DNA from: Acinetobacter sp. Ver3
GTDB taxonomy: Bacteria > Pseudomonadota > Gammaproteobacteria > Pseudomonadales > Moraxellaceae
Length of the DNA: 36,268 nt
Assembly: GCF_000632455.1 (NCBI RefSeq)
Contig: NZ_JFYL01000029.1
Coordinates: 1-36,268, forward strand
Reading direction: 5' to 3'
Positions within the stretch are counted from its first letter, which is position 1; each line of letters starts with the position of its first letter. The translations under genes and the position numbers were made by a program. Of the stretch, positions 1 to 9,768 are shown in pieces. The notes under the pieces are model-generated. The model had not been told where the DNA came from and ran no database searches. It saw nothing but the letters and a program-made list of their open reading frames with translations.

Positions 1-790
1 CTTAAACAAATGTGACCTTGTAGACGACGAAGAGCTTCTTGAGCTTGTTGAAATGGAAGTTCGTGAACTTCTTTCTACTTATGACTTCCCAGGTGATGAC
101 ACTCCAGTTATCCGTGGTTCTGCTCTTGCTGCACTTAACGGTGAAGCTGGTCAGTTCGGTGAAGATGCAGTTGTTGCTCTTGTTGAAGCGCTTGACACTT
201 ACATCCCAGAGCCAGAGCGTGCTATTGATAAAGCATTCTTAATGCCAATCGAGGACGTATTCTCTATTTCTGGTCGTGGTACAGTAGTAACTGGCCGTGT
301 AGAAGCTGGTATCGTGAAAGTAGGCGAAGAAGTTGAAATCGTAGGTATCAAAGACACAGTTAAAACGACAGTAACTGGCGTTGAAATGTTCCGTAAACTT
401 CTAGACGAAGGTCGTGCGGGCGAGAACTGTGGTATCTTATTACGTGGTACTAAGCGTGAAGACGTACAACGTGGTCAAGTACTTTCTAAACCAGGTGCGA
501 TCAAGCCACACACTAAATTCGATGCGGAAGTATACGTACTTTCTAAAGAAGAAGGTGGTCGTCACACTCCATTCCTTAACGGTTACCGTCCACAGTTCTA
601 CTTCCGTACAACTGACGTAACTGGCGCGATTCAATTGCAAGAAGGCGTTGAAATGGTTATGCCTGGTGACAACGTAGAAATGTCAGTAGAATTAATCCAC
701 CCAATCGCAATGGACCCAGGTCTACGTTTTGCGATCCGTGAAGGTGGTCGTACAGTTGGTGCTGGTGTTGTTGCTAAAGTAACTGCATAA
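1..790 (+). CDS. tuf: Elongation factor Tu, 3' part (5' end outside window)
   Basis: The reading frame is open from the left edge (first full codon at position 2) and gives the last 262 residues of EF-Tu, which is normally about 395 residues. Visible are the NKCD guanine-specificity motif at the very start, the end of the G domain ([12 protein letters not shown]), and the complete domains II and III ending in [12 protein letters not shown]-Tu delivers aminoacyl-tRNA to the ribosome as a GTP complex. The GTP-binding P-loop and start codon lie to the left of the window. A strong terminator follows directly and no tRNA-Trp or secE follows, so this looks like the copy at the end of an rpsL-rpsG-fusA-tuf operon rather than the copy next to secE. 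That placement is inferred; the identity is secure. Confidence 0.98.
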   Translation, partial: LNKCDLVDDEELLELVEMEVRELLSTYDFPGDDTPVIRGSALAALNGEAGQFGEDAVVALVEALDTYIPEPERAIDKAFLMPIEDVFSISGRGTVVTGRVEAGIVKVGEEVEIVGIKDTVKTTVTGVEMFRKLLDEGRAGENCGILLRGTKREDVQRGQVLSKPGAIKPHTKFDAEVYVLSKEEGGRHTPFLNGYRPQFYFRTTDVTGAIQLQEGVEMVMPGDNVEMSVELIHPIAMDPGLRFAIREGGRTVGAGVVAKVTA

Positions 791-804
791 GTATTGATTG
801 TGTG

Positions 805-833
805 AAAAAACGCCCCATTGGGGCGTTTTTTTT
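805..833 (+). terminator. Intrinsic terminator of tuf
   Basis: A perfect 6-bp GC stem (CGCCCC / GGGGCG) with a 3-nt loop is preceded by an A-run and followed by eight T. It begins about 14 bases after the tuf stop codon. Confidence 0.93.
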
Positions 834-997
834 ATGTAATCTATAAAATTGTTAGACAATAAGAATTGTAAGCTGTCCTTAACTGATAATGATGTGACCT
901 ATAAGGCATTTATCATAAAAATAATAAATCACTAAGATGAAGTAACGAAAACAATCATAAAACTAGATTTGGATAGATCCCGAATAGGAGTCCAGCA

Positions 998-1879
998 ATG
1001 AATGCTAAAGTAAATATTACAAATCGTGCCGGTGCATCATTTCCAGTACGTCGTATGCAATTTGATTTTGATCACGTACCAGAATATTGGATGAATGGTT
1101 CAGCAGGATTAACTCATTTCATGACAGCGTTATCTGCATTATTTCCTGCAGGTGAAAAATTCTTTATCGATTCAGTGCGTGCAGTTCGCCAACATCCAGC
1201 CATTAAAGATAATGAAGATCTCCAAAAAGAGATTTCAGCATTTATTGGTCAGGAAGCAATGCATACACATGAGCATGCTGGCTTTAATGCATCAGCACAA
1301 AAATTTGGTCATGATGTTGCTGCACTTGAAAAAGCCACAGATACGGTCATTCAAACTTTTCGTAAGTCAGCTAGCACCGTTATGAAACCATTTGGTATTT
1401 CACAAGAAATGATCGATCTGATGGGAACGACTGCGCTAGAACATTTTACAGCAACCATTGCCTCAGAATTATTGCGTAACGAACATATTCAAGCATTGAT
1501 GACTGATGAAACAATGGCGACGATGTGGGCTTGGCATGCCATTGAAGAAAATGAGCATAAGGCTGTCGCATATGATGTATTTGAAGGTGTGTTCGGTAAA
1601 GGAATCAAATCTTATCTTGCTCGAACATCTTCTTTAGTGGCAGCAATGGTTGTGCTATTCATGGTGCAGACTTATTTTGTAGCGCGTTTATTGAAAGACG
1701 ATAAACAGTTAAATATTGCATCTTTGAAAGATATTTATACCTATGGATATAGTCCATCTAAAGGCATTATTTCTGGTATGGGTAAGGAAATGTTGGCTTA
1801 TTTTAAACCAGGCTTCCATCCGAATGATTTGGATACCGTGGGTTTATTGGCAACATGGAAAGCAAAACTCGGTTTTTAA
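998..1879 (+). CDS. Metal-dependent hydrolase family protein (PF10118-like)
   Basis: A 293-residue soluble protein resembling the family annotated as predicted metal-dependent hydrolase (COG3687/PF10118), whose substrate is not established. Acidic and histidine residues sit in a repeating helical pattern: EAMHTHEH near residue 88, ALEHFTA near 148, and EENEHKAVAYDVFE near 187. The pattern recalls carboxylate-bridged metal sites; that reading is inference. A hydrophobic stretch near residues 213-227 could be a buried or membrane-associated helix. The start is supported by TAGGAG about 9 bases upstream of the ATG. The gene stands alone between the terminators of tuf and its own (1901-1923). The family call rests on residue patterns and memory of the family. 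Confidence 0.8.
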   Translation: MNAKVNITNRAGASFPVRRMQFDFDHVPEYWMNGSAGLTHFMTALSALFPAGEKFFIDSVRAVRQHPAIKDNEDLQKEISAFIGQEAMHTHEHAGFNASAQKFGHDVAALEKATDTVIQTFRKSASTVMKPFGISQEMIDLMGTTALEHFTATIASELLRNEHIQALMTDETMATMWAWHAIEENEHKAVAYDVFEGVFGKGIKSYLARTSSLVAAMVVLFMVQTYFVARLLKDDKQLNIASLKDIYTYGYSPSKGIISGMGKEMLAYFKPGFHPNDLDTVGLLATWKAKLGF

Positions 1880-1900
1880 GTATTTACTTTTGTGCATTCG

Positions 1901-1923
1901 GGCAGCGTAAGCTGCCTTTTTTT
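1901..1923 (+). terminator. Intrinsic terminator after the PF10118-like gene
   Basis: Perfect 6-bp stem GGCAGC / GCTGCC with a GTAA tetraloop followed by seven T. It lies 21 bases after the stop at 1879. It also shows that rimI does not start upstream of this point. Confidence 0.92.
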
Positions 1924-1946
1924 ATTTCATTTATTTTCGAACTTTC

Positions 1947-1952
1947 TATAAT
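1947..1952 (+). promoter_or_regulatory. Candidate -10 box for rimI
   Basis: A consensus TATAAT lies between the upstream terminator and the likely rimI start codon, giving a leader of about 25 bases. The matching -35 position is poor (about 3 of 6 bases), so this is only a candidate. Confidence 0.4.
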
Positions 1953-1983
1953 GTACTCACTTAAAAAATGTAATGTAATGATT

Positions 1984-2442
1984 ATGATTCGACCGATGCT
2001 GACATCAGATGTTGAGGTGGTATATGAAATTGAAAGTTTGGGACAGACGCATCCTTGGACAAAAAAACAATTTTCAGAAGCGGTTGATTCATATCAATCC
2101 ACAGTGATTGAATACCAGAATCGTGTTGTTGGTTTCTGTATTTTACAGCCTGTATTGGATGAAGCAAATTTGCTGTTGATGGCAGTTCATCCGAAAATGC
2201 GTGGAAAAGGGTTGGGATATCAATTGCTTGAAGCTTCAATGGCTCAACTCAATAATGATCCCGTACAAATCTTTTTAGAGGTCCGAGAAAGTAATAAGGC
2301 TGCGATTGCACTATATGAGAAATCCGGATTTCATCAAATTGATATGCGTAAAAACTATTATCCAACATTAGCTGGTGGAAAAGAGCATGCCATCATTATG
2401 GTAAAGGCATGCAGTGATAATTTTGAAGATTTATTCAAGTGA
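1984..2442 (+). CDS. rimI: Ribosomal protein S18 alanine N-acetyltransferase RimI
   Basis: A GNAT acetyltransferase of 152 residues from the chosen start (RimI is usually about 150). It begins MIRPML, has the HPWT motif typical of RimI near residue 22, the acetyl-CoA binding loop MRGKGLGYQLL, and the C-terminal EVRESNKAAIALYEKSGF segment. RimI acetylates the N-terminal alanine of S18. The frame is open upstream to 1855, but that stretch crosses a terminator and a TATAAT box, so an ATG at 1984 (or 1978) is preferred. No clear Shine-Dalgarno sequence is visible. The gene converges on bpt with only 14 bases between the stops and no hairpin between them. Confidence 0.9.
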   Translation: MIRPMLTSDVEVVYEIESLGQTHPWTKKQFSEAVDSYQSTVIEYQNRVVGFCILQPVLDEANLLLMAVHPKMRGKGLGYQLLEASMAQLNNDPVQIFLEVRESNKAAIALYEKSGFHQIDMRKNYYPTLAGGKEHAIIMVKACSDNFEDLFK

Positions 2443-2456
2443 CAAAATTCAATACC

Positions 2457-3272
2457 CTACTTTACGATAAAGTTATTCCATTCAGAGGGAAGTGTCGTCA
2501 TCAGCATATGACCTAATTGATCGATTTCTTCGTTGCTGAGCATTTTATTAACACGTCGCCATTGACCATCCAGTAATAATTCAAAAGGCGCATATTGGGA
2601 CTTATAGTTCATTTTGAATGAATGGGGTACCCAATATCCTAAATATACAAACTCTTGATTGTGCTGCTTTACATATTCAATTTGCTTAAGGATTGCGAAA
2701 ACGCCTAAAGAACGTTTGGATTCATCTGGATCAAAAAATGTATAGACAGCGGATATTCCATCATCTAATACATCGCAGGTTGAGACACAAATGAGTCGAT
2801 TATCTTTCCAAAGTTCTATAAAGAAACTATTGCTACAACTGTGAATCAAAAACTTCTCGAATTGATCATAGCTAGGGGGGAACATATCTCCATCTGAATG
2901 ACGCTCATTGATGTAACGTTCATAGAGTTGATAGTGTAAATCAGTAGCATCTTGAGTTTGGGTTATTCTAACTTCTAGGTCTTGATTACGTTTCCAAGCT
3001 TTCTTTTGTTGACTGTTCATTTTAAAAACATCAACAGGTACACGACATGAGAGGCATTGTCGACACAAATGACATTCAGGTCGATAGACAAAATCTCCGC
3101 TTCTTCGAAATCCTACACGAGACAATTCTGATAAAGTTACAACGTCGATTTTATGAGCAGGATCTAAAAAGACCATCCGTGCTGATTTCTCGGGAAGATA
3201 ACTGCAGTCATGCGGTGGTGTAATGTAATACTGCAATTCATTTAATAGGGACTGGGGTTGATAAGAATTCAT
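2457..3272 (-). CDS. bpt: Aspartate/glutamate leucyltransferase Bpt (ATE family)
   Basis: A 271-residue protein of the arginyl/leucyl-tRNA-protein transferase family. Visible hallmarks are the N-terminal HDCSYLP segment, the cysteine cluster PECHLCRQCLSCRVPV near residue 70, RHSDGDMFP near 130, and the YLGYWV segment near 210. Bpt transfers leucine from tRNA to proteins with N-terminal Asp or Glu, marking them for ClpS/ClpAP. The frame is open to 3293, but AGGAGG lies 6-7 bases before the ATG at 3272, so that start is chosen. It lies 17 bases downstream of aat and the two are almost certainly co-transcribed. Confidence 0.95.
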   Translation of the reverse strand: MNSYQPQSLLNELQYYITPPHDCSYLPEKSARMVFLDPAHKIDVVTLSELSRVGFRRSGDFVYRPECHLCRQCLSCRVPVDVFKMNSQQKKAWKRNQDLEVRITQTQDATDLHYQLYERYINERHSDGDMFPPSYDQFEKFLIHSCSNSFFIELWKDNRLICVSTCDVLDDGISAVYTFFDPDESKRSLGVFAILKQIEYVKQHNQEFVYLGYWVPHSFKMNYKSQYAPFELLLDGQWRRVNKMLSNEEIDQLGHMLMTTLPSEWNNFIVK

Positions 3273-3289
3273 GTTGTCCCTCCTATTTC

Positions 3290-4015
3290 TCAATCCATGA
3301 GTTGTTGATCAAATGCTATTGTTTTACTTGAAAATACACCGTCTTTATACTTTTGCCAATCAATCTGAGGTTGTTTTATCACATCTTGTAACGAATTAAG
3401 GTAGTCTTGGCGAGAAATTGTGCATGCACCTAAGCTCATGAGATGATCATTCACCAATTGACAGTCAACCCAGGGTGCCTGGTTTTCAAGGCTGATCAAC
3501 ATGAGGGTATAAAAAGCCATTTTTGAAACATCAGTCTCTCGACTAAACATGGATTCACCAAAAATACCCTGACCTATAGAGACACCATACAGCCCGCCGA
3601 CAATCGAATTTTCTCTGCGTACTTCGACACTATATGCATAGCCTGACTCAAATAATGAACAGTAACCCTGAATGATATCTTCATTAATCCATGTTTCATT
3701 GGCATAACTTCGTGGTAATGAGCAAGAACGTATCACATGTTCAAAATCACGGTTAATGGTAATCGTATAATCATGTTTTTTCATGTTACGAATGAGTGAT
3801 TTACTTGGATGGTATGACGAAGGGTAGATAATGCAGCGAGGTTCTGGACTCCACCAGCAGATCGGCTCACCTTCGGAAAACCAAGGAAATAAACCATGTG
3901 TATAAGCTTCAAATAATGTAGAAGGGGAGAGGTCAGCACCTATACAGATTAGTCCTTGCCCTTCGGGATCGGATTCAATTGGATTAGGGAAAATAAATTC
4001 AGAAGGAGGGAGCAT
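3290..4015 (-). CDS. aat: Leucyl/phenylalanyl-tRNA-protein transferase Aat
   Basis: A 241-residue enzyme with the family's signature run from [20 protein letters not shown] near residue 40, plus [19 protein letters not shown] near 150. It attaches Leu or Phe from aminoacyl-tRNA to proteins with N-terminal Arg or Lys, producing N-degrons for ClpS/ClpAP. Together with bpt downstream it covers both basic and acidic N-terminal residues. The ribosome binding site is weak. A terminator-like hairpin (4093-4118) separates it from trxB, so aat-bpt probably has its own promoter or depends on read-through. Confidence 0.97.
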   Translation of the reverse strand: MLPPSEFIFPNPIESDPEGQGLICIGADLSPSTLFEAYTHGLFPWFSEGEPICWWSPEPRCIIYPSSYHPSKSLIRNMKKHDYTITINRDFEHVIRSCSLPRSYANETWINEDIIQGYCSLFESGYAYSVEVRRENSIVGGLYGVSIGQGIFGESMFSRETDVSKMAFYTLMLISLENQAPWVDCQLVNDHLMSLGACTISRQDYLNSLQDVIKQPQIDWQKYKDGVFSSKTIAFDQQLMD

Positions 4016-4092
4016 AGGGATTAAGTTCTAAAAATAATAATGAAAAACCGAAGATAAAAATGTTTAAAATGATTATGCCAAGTTGAAAGAAT

Positions 4093-4118
4093 AAAAAACC
4101 ACCCGAAGGTGGTTTTTT
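4093..4118 (-). terminator. Intrinsic terminator of trxB
   Basis: An 11-bp symmetric stem (AAAAAACCACC / GGTGGTTTTTT) with a CGAA loop lies 17 bases past the trxB stop and upstream of aat. On the minus strand the A-rich arm becomes the T-run. Confidence 0.88.
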
Positions 4119-4135
4119 GGGTTTTTAAATAAATA

Positions 4136-5130
<995 letters not shown>

Positions 5131-5236
5131 CGTGAAACTTCACCACAGTTGTGTGGAATGAATGTGGATTATATTGATCAACTAAATCGAATTGAGCTAT
5201 ATAGTTAAAAGTGTTAACAAGGAAACCTTAGAAAGC

Positions 5237-5263
5237 TGCACCTTTTTTTAATGAACAGGTGCA
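5237..5263. repeat. 7-bp inverted repeat in the trxB-ftsK intergenic region
   Basis: TGCACCT (5237-5243) and AGGTGCA (5257-5263) are exact inverted copies separated by 13 mostly T/A bases. They lie about 80-110 bases upstream of ftsK. The repeat could be an operator or a chance hairpin; nothing identifies a regulator. Confidence 0.4.
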
Positions 5264-5278
5264 TAATAGTAAGTTTTC

Positions 5279-5284
5279 TATAAT
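5279..5284 (+). promoter_or_regulatory. Candidate -10 box for ftsK
   Basis: A consensus TATAAT lies 60 bases upstream of the ftsK ATG. The expected -35 position (around 5256) does not resemble TTGACA, so the call is weak. Confidence 0.3.
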
Positions 5285-5344
5285 GAAGAAATTGTTCCAT
5301 TTCAACATTAGAACATTAATGAATAATCGTTTACAGGACAGTAT

Positions 5345-8300
5345 ATGACTGCGGTGTCGAGTGTATATGCACAGCGCTTAGTTTTAACATTCTTCTTAAT
5401 ATCATTTGGTATTTATCTGTTTTTAGCAACAGTGACTTATACGCCATTTGATCCGGGTTGGATGCATATTTCGAGTGATACTCAACAAGTTTCAAATGCA
5501 AGTGGTGTCGCAGGTGCTTGGATTGCAGATCTCTTATTTGGATTTCTGGGCTGGGCAAGTTTACTGATTCCAATTTATTTATTCATTGAAGCGATTCAAG
5601 TGTGGTGGCCAAGAAGTTTTTTGAGTCGTCCATTTCGTTTTGCTGCTCAATTTTTCATTTTACTTACCGTCGCGAGTTTGTTTTATTTACTTTGGTCAGT
5701 GCCTGCAGATACGCTTGCTAATGCTTCAGGTGGAATCATTGGTTACGAATTGGGTGAGAGTTTAAAACAGCTTTTGACGATTTATGGCGCCGTTTTTTTT
5801 CTGATCGTACTTAGTATCGTTCTAATCACACTGGCTTTTGGTATTCAGTGGAACAAGACATGGTCTACTCTGAAGGCGACACCCGCTTATTTGCAAGATT
5901 TGTTCTATAAAAATGTACCTGAGACTGAATCAGCTTATGATTTGACGACTCAGCCAAAAGCGAAAAAAGAAATTGAACCTAATCTAAAAGGTTCAGCTCA
6001 AGTCCCTCATCAAGCTGAGCTCAATAATGTCGATCATTTAGAAGAGAAAGATCAATTACAAGCGCGTCATGAACGTACTGCTGAAAAACTATTTGAAGAT
6101 ATGCGTTTCCAAGAGTCTCAACAAAATCATCGTTTTGATGAAGATGATGAGGCAGAGCTCGAGCGTACCATCGCGAAAGCGCATAAGTTAGAGCGTGAGA
6201 GTCAACGTATTGTTCCAACGGGTGAAGTTTGGAAAGCCTTGCATAGCGATGAAGATCATAAAAGAGAAATTGATGAGCTTTTGCGCGCAGCAGAGGAGGA
6301 TCAGGTTGATCAACATACTTCAGAAATTAATGATTTAAGTAAAAACGTTCGAGTAGAGCAGCGCTCAATTGTTCAAGATACTGCTTTGGACTGGAATGAT
6401 GATCAAATCTTTGATGAATTGCTTGAAGTTGTTCCACAAGGACAGCACGCCAAAGATATTCATACTCCTTTTCATCATCAAACAAATCCTTCAGGTCAAT
6501 CTGCTGATGATCAAAATACAGCATCCCTAATCCAAAATACCTCAGCTATTGGTGCAAGTGCTGTATACGCAAGTCAATCGAGCGCAGCGGCGGAAGCGAT
6601 CACTAAAGCAGATCTGTTAGCTTCTGAGCTTGATGGTCTTGCATCACTTGCGGATGAAGCAGAAGCTTTGTCTAATCCAGAGGTCAAGCGTCCAAATTTG
6701 GTAACGCCAAATATTAAATTTATGACTTCACCTAAGTCAGATACAGTCGCAGAATATGAATCAGAGCAAGGTATTATTGCTCCATCACCACAAAATATGG
6801 TTGAGCAAGAGGGATCATTAATTCCTGTTGCTAAAGTGAGTGATGAGGAAAAACAACGTATATCTTCAGATAAGGATGCTTTTAGAGAAGCTTGGCAAGA
6901 AACGGTAGGTAAGCCCGAAGTTGAAGAGAATGAGTTTGATTTCGATGCGCCATTAACAGATGCTGCCGGTCGTCCAATGTCTCGTGCAATGCAAGTTGCA
7001 GAGCGCCGTAAAGATTTATCACCACTTCCTGGTTTGGATTTACTTGATGAAGTAGACCCAAACAAAAAAGTAAACTTCACTGCAGAGCAATTATCAAGAT
7101 TATCAGAACTGTTAGAAATTAAATTACAAGAGTTTAATGTCAAAGCGAAAGTGATTGAAGCTCAACCGGGTCCTGTCGTGACCAGATTTGAACTGGATCT
7201 TGCGCCTGGTGTGAAAGCCTCGAAAGTAACTAATATTTCTCGTGACTTAGCACGATCAATGTCGATGGCATCAGTACGTGTTGTTGAGGTGATCCCTGGA
7301 AAACCTTACATTGGCATTGAAGTTCCGAATAGTACACGTGAGATGGTGCGCCTGATTGAATTGGTACAAATTCCAAAATTTAAGGATCCAGATGGAATCT
7401 TATCCATGGCCATGGGTAAAGACATTTCTGGTAACCCAGTCATTACTGAGTTGGGCAAGGCACCACATATGTTGGTTGCGGGTACCACAGGTTCAGGTAA
7501 ATCTGTTGCTGTAAACTCGATGATTCTATCGATGCTTTTAAAATATACGCCAGATCAATTGCGCCTTATTTTGATTGATCCTAAACAACTTGAATTGGCG
7601 AACTATAACGATATTCCGCATTTACTCACGCCTGTTGTGACTGACATGAAAGATGCAGTCAGTGCTTTAAATTGGTGTGTGAATGAGATGGAGCGTCGTT
7701 ATAAGCTGATGTCGTTCTTAAAAATACGTAAATTAAGTGACTATAACCGTAAAGTTGAAGAAGCAATTGCCAATGGTGAAGATCTATTTGATCCAACTTG
7801 GAAAGCCAGTGAGTCAGTTGCTGGAGAACGTGCACCTAGACTTACACCATTGCCTTCGATTGTGATTGTTGCAGATGAATTCGCAGATATGATCATGCAG
7901 GTGGGTAAGAAAGCGGAAGAAATGATCACTCGTTTAGCTCAAAAATCACGTGCTGCTGGCATTCATTTATTACTTGCGACACAGCGTCCATCCGTCGATG
8001 TAATCACGGGCTTAATTAAGGCGAATATACCGACGCGTGTTGCGCTACGTGTAAACTCTAAAATTGACTCGCGTACGATTTTGGATGCGGGTGGTGCAGA
8101 AGATTTGCTTGGACATGGTGATATGCTGTTCTTAGGACCAGGTAAAATTGAGCCTGAGCGTGTGCATGGTGCATTTATTGCCGATGACGAAGTGAACCGT
8201 ATTTGTGATGCATGGCGTGAGCGTGGTGCACCAAACTATGTGGATGAAATTCTCACCCCATTTGATGAAGAGCCAGCATCACGTGGCTTTGAGGATGGTG

Positions 8301-8497
8301 ATGGTGCTTCTGACCGTGACGCACTTTATGATCAATGTGTTGCTTTTGTTTTAGAAACCCGCAAAGCATCCACTTCATCTTTACAGCGTAAGTTTAGTCT
8401 GGGTTATAATCGTGCCGCACGTATTATTGACCAAATGGAAGAAAACGGTATCGTGAGTGCAATGGGCGCAAATGGTAAACGTGAAATTTTAGTTTAA
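5345..8497 (+). CDS. ftsK: DNA translocase FtsK
   Basis: A 1050-residue protein with the three-part FtsK layout. Residues 1-180 hold about four membrane segments that anchor it at the septum. A long low-complexity acidic linker rich in E, D, Q and A runs to about residue 570. The motor follows: Walker A GTTGSGKS at residues 713-720, Walker B IVIVADEFADM near 840-850, and an LLLATQRPSVDVITG segment. The last 60 residues form the winged-helix gamma domain that reads KOPS sequences (SSLQRKFSLGYNRAARIIDQMEE). FtsK pumps chromosome termini and activates XerCD at dif. AGGAC precedes the ATG by about 6 bases. Confidence 0.98.
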   Translation: MTAVSSVYAQRLVLTFFLISFGIYLFLATVTYTPFDPGWMHISSDTQQVSNASGVAGAWIADLLFGFLGWASLLIPIYLFIEAIQVWWPRSFLSRPFRFAAQFFILLTVASLFYLLWSVPADTLANASGGIIGYELGESLKQLLTIYGAVFFLIVLSIVLITLAFGIQWNKTWSTLKATPAYLQDLFYKNVPETESAYDLTTQPKAKKEIEPNLKGSAQVPHQAELNNVDHLEEKDQLQARHERTAEKLFEDMRFQESQQNHRFDEDDEAELERTIAKAHKLERESQRIVPTGEVWKALHSDEDHKREIDELLRAAEEDQVDQHTSEINDLSKNVRVEQRSIVQDTALDWNDDQIFDELLEVVPQGQHAKDIHTPFHHQTNPSGQSADDQNTASLIQNTSAIGASAVYASQSSAAAEAITKADLLASELDGLASLADEAEALSNPEVKRPNLVTPNIKFMTSPKSDTVAEYESEQGIIAPSPQNMVEQEGSLIPVAKVSDEEKQRISSDKDAFREAWQETVGKPEVEENEFDFDAPLTDAAGRPMSRAMQVAERRKDLSPLPGLDLLDEVDPNKKVNFTAEQLSRLSELLEIKLQEFNVKAKVIEAQPGPVVTRFELDLAPGVKASKVTNISRDLARSMSMASVRVVEVIPGKPYIGIEVPNSTREMVRLIELVQIPKFKDPDGILSMAMGKDISGNPVITELGKAPHMLVAGTTGSGKSVAVNSMILSMLLKYTPDQLRLILIDPKQLELANYNDIPHLLTPVVTDMKDAVSALNWCVNEMERRYKLMSFLKIRKLSDYNRKVEEAIANGEDLFDPTWKASESVAGERAPRLTPLPSIVIVADEFADMIMQVGKKAEEMITRLAQKSRAAGIHLLLATQRPSVDVITGLIKANIPTRVALRVNSKIDSRTILDAGGAEDLLGHGDMLFLGPGKIEPERVHGAFIADDEVNRICDAWRERGAPNYVDEILTPFDEEPASRGFEDGDGASDRDALYDQCVAFVLETRKASTSSLQRKFSLGYNRAARIIDQMEENGIVSAMGANGKREILV

Positions 8498-8512
8498 CGA
8501 AGACTGACTCAG

Positions 8513-8540
8513 AAAAAGCAACCATAGGTTGCTTTTTTTT
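8513..8540. terminator. Bidirectional terminator between ftsK and the luxR-type gene
   Basis: Eleven-base arms AAAAAGCAACC / GGTTGCTTTTT with an ATA loop and a T-run extending to 8540. It lies 15 bases after the ftsK stop and 2 bases beyond the stop of the convergent regulator, so it can serve both strands. Confidence 0.92.
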
Positions 8541-8542
8541 AT

Positions 8543-9511
8543 TTAACTCAAAAAAGTGTTGTTTTTGGGGGTAGTCCATTGGCTGGCAAATGTGATCAGT
8601 TCACTCACAGAGTGAACATTCAAGCTTTGGTAAACTGACTTGACACAATCTTTAAATACCGCAGGGCTAATGGATAATTTTTGTAAAATTTCACTTTTAT
8701 TCATGCCTGTAATTAACGAAAAAGCCACTTGGCATTCTCGGGGGGATAGATCAAGTGCTTCTAGTTTTTTTAAAATAATGAGGGAGCGTGGTAATGAGCG
8801 CTTTAAGTATAAGGCGATATTTGTATCGGTTGTATTTTGACTACTTAACCATTCAGCACGAAGGGTTAATATTCCATTAGGAATGGTCAAACTAAGCTTG
8901 GGGATTTGTTGCCCATATTTAAGCTCATTGATGACTTGATAGCATGATTTTGGCAACGCTTTATATGGTTCCCAAAATTCATAATGTATCGGGAAGAGAT
9001 TCAGTAAATCCTTTGCAGCATCAGTCATCATGACTAAATCATTTTGAGAATTCACGATTAACAACGCTTGATCTGATTCAATTACATCGTCGCCATCCTC
9101 CATTTGATTGTTAAGCGCATATTCGATATAGACACCAGCTTGTTCTAATAAACGATGATCTTGTAATTGGAAGGGGTGTGACATACGCCTATAGAGGGTA
9201 ATACCTCCTGCAGGAATATGATTGCGTTCTAATCTTAAATCTAGTGTATGGTGAAGACCGCTTTGGCGCACAATCATCTGGTAGGTTAAGCTATGAAAAT
9301 ACGGATCATCTGGGCGTAAAAGATTTCCGACTTTGGGTAACATAGGGCAGTTGAGCCAGCGGATATGGCTTTCGGTTTTTAAGTTTAAGAATAATTCAGT
9401 ATTTTCTTGCACATACCTCATCGACCGAGGGTTAAGATTTTTGTAATACAGTATATAAGGTTCACCATTTGGATAGGTCAGTGCCATACCGTAGGCATCA
9501 TGTGGAATCAA
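8543..9511 (-). CDS. LuxR-type HTH regulator, main body (frameshifted at its N-terminus)
   Basis: The open frame gives 322 residues from a TTG at 9511; the first ATG is at 9487. The C-terminal 60 residues form a GerE/LuxR-like helix-turn-helix beginning LDLSPRECQVAFSLITG and ending SVSELITFAS. The preceding 250 residues form a sensory-type region of unknown ligand with no receiver domain or recognised autoinducer-binding motif. The 9511 start has no Shine-Dalgarno sequence, and a different frame immediately upstream (9498-9641) encodes a plausible missing N-terminus. The real gene is therefore probably 8543-9641, about 365 residues, interrupted by one extra base in the A7 tract at 9510-9516. 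It lies divergently from the adhesin gene at 9881, which makes that gene a candidate target. Confidence 0.75.
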   Translation of the reverse strand: MIPHDAYGMALTYPNGEPYILYYKNLNPRSMRYVQENTELFLNLKTESHIRWLNCPMLPKVGNLLRPDDPYFHSLTYQMIVRQSGLHHTLDLRLERNHIPAGGITLYRRMSHPFQLQDHRLLEQAGVYIEYALNNQMEDGDDVIESDQALLIVNSQNDLVMMTDAAKDLLNLFPIHYEFWEPYKALPKSCYQVINELKYGQQIPKLSLTIPNGILTLRAEWLSSQNTTDTNIALYLKRSLPRSLIILKKLEALDLSPRECQVAFSLITGMNKSEILQKLSISPAVFKDCVKSVYQSLNVHSVSELITFASQWTTPKNNTFLS

Positions 9512-9641
9512 AAAAATTCAAATAGTCAAAAATACTGGGCGCAATGGTAAGGAGCGGAAGTTGAGTACAGCAAAGATTTCTCAGGCGATGGAGGGTGCCG
9601 AGCCTTGTTCGATCACTTTTACGAAAACTTATTGAATTCAT
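9498..9641 (-). pseudogene. N-terminal fragment of the LuxR-type regulator (out of frame)
   Basis: An ATG at 9639-9641 opens a 47-codon frame that begins MNSISFRKSD and reads LTIAPSIFDYLNF before entering the homopolymer (T7 on the coding strand, 9510-9516), then ends in TGA at 9498. If the run had six bases the frame would pass from YLNF directly into LIPHDAYGMAL, the start of the downstream frame. Two TATAAT hexamers on the minus strand (9661-9666 and 9677-9682) lie just upstream, which fits a native start near 9641. The cause could be a real frameshift, slipped-strand phase variation, +1 ribosomal slippage or a sequencing error. Confidence 0.65.
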
Positions 9642-9751
9642 CTTCGATTGAACTGTTTTGATTATAACAAATTCAAATTATAGATTTTTTTAAAAAAATT
9701 GAGATAAAAAAGTAAATATTAATCATTTTTTCACAAAAATATTTTTTTCAT

Positions 9752-9768
9752 CCCCCCTTAAAGGGGGG
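9752..9768. promoter_or_regulatory. 17-bp GC-rich palindrome between the regulator and adhesin genes
   Basis: CCCCCCTT-A-AAGGGGGG is a perfect palindrome centred on 9760 in otherwise very AT-rich DNA. It is 110 bases from the restored regulator ATG (9641) and 112 bases from the adhesin ATG (9881). No T-run follows closely on either strand, so it does not look like a terminator. An operator or a 5'-UTR hairpin is possible, but no binding protein can be named from the sequence. Confidence 0.45.

Noticed and set aside
834..997. A tRNA gene after tuf, as found at the tuf-secE locus
   Set aside because: The region is AT-rich with no tRNA-like fold or conserved loops.
6574..7143. A 189-codon minus-strand frame inside ftsK
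   Set aside because: Serine-rich composition typical of an antisense frame, no ribosome binding site, and fully within the ftsK linker and motor.
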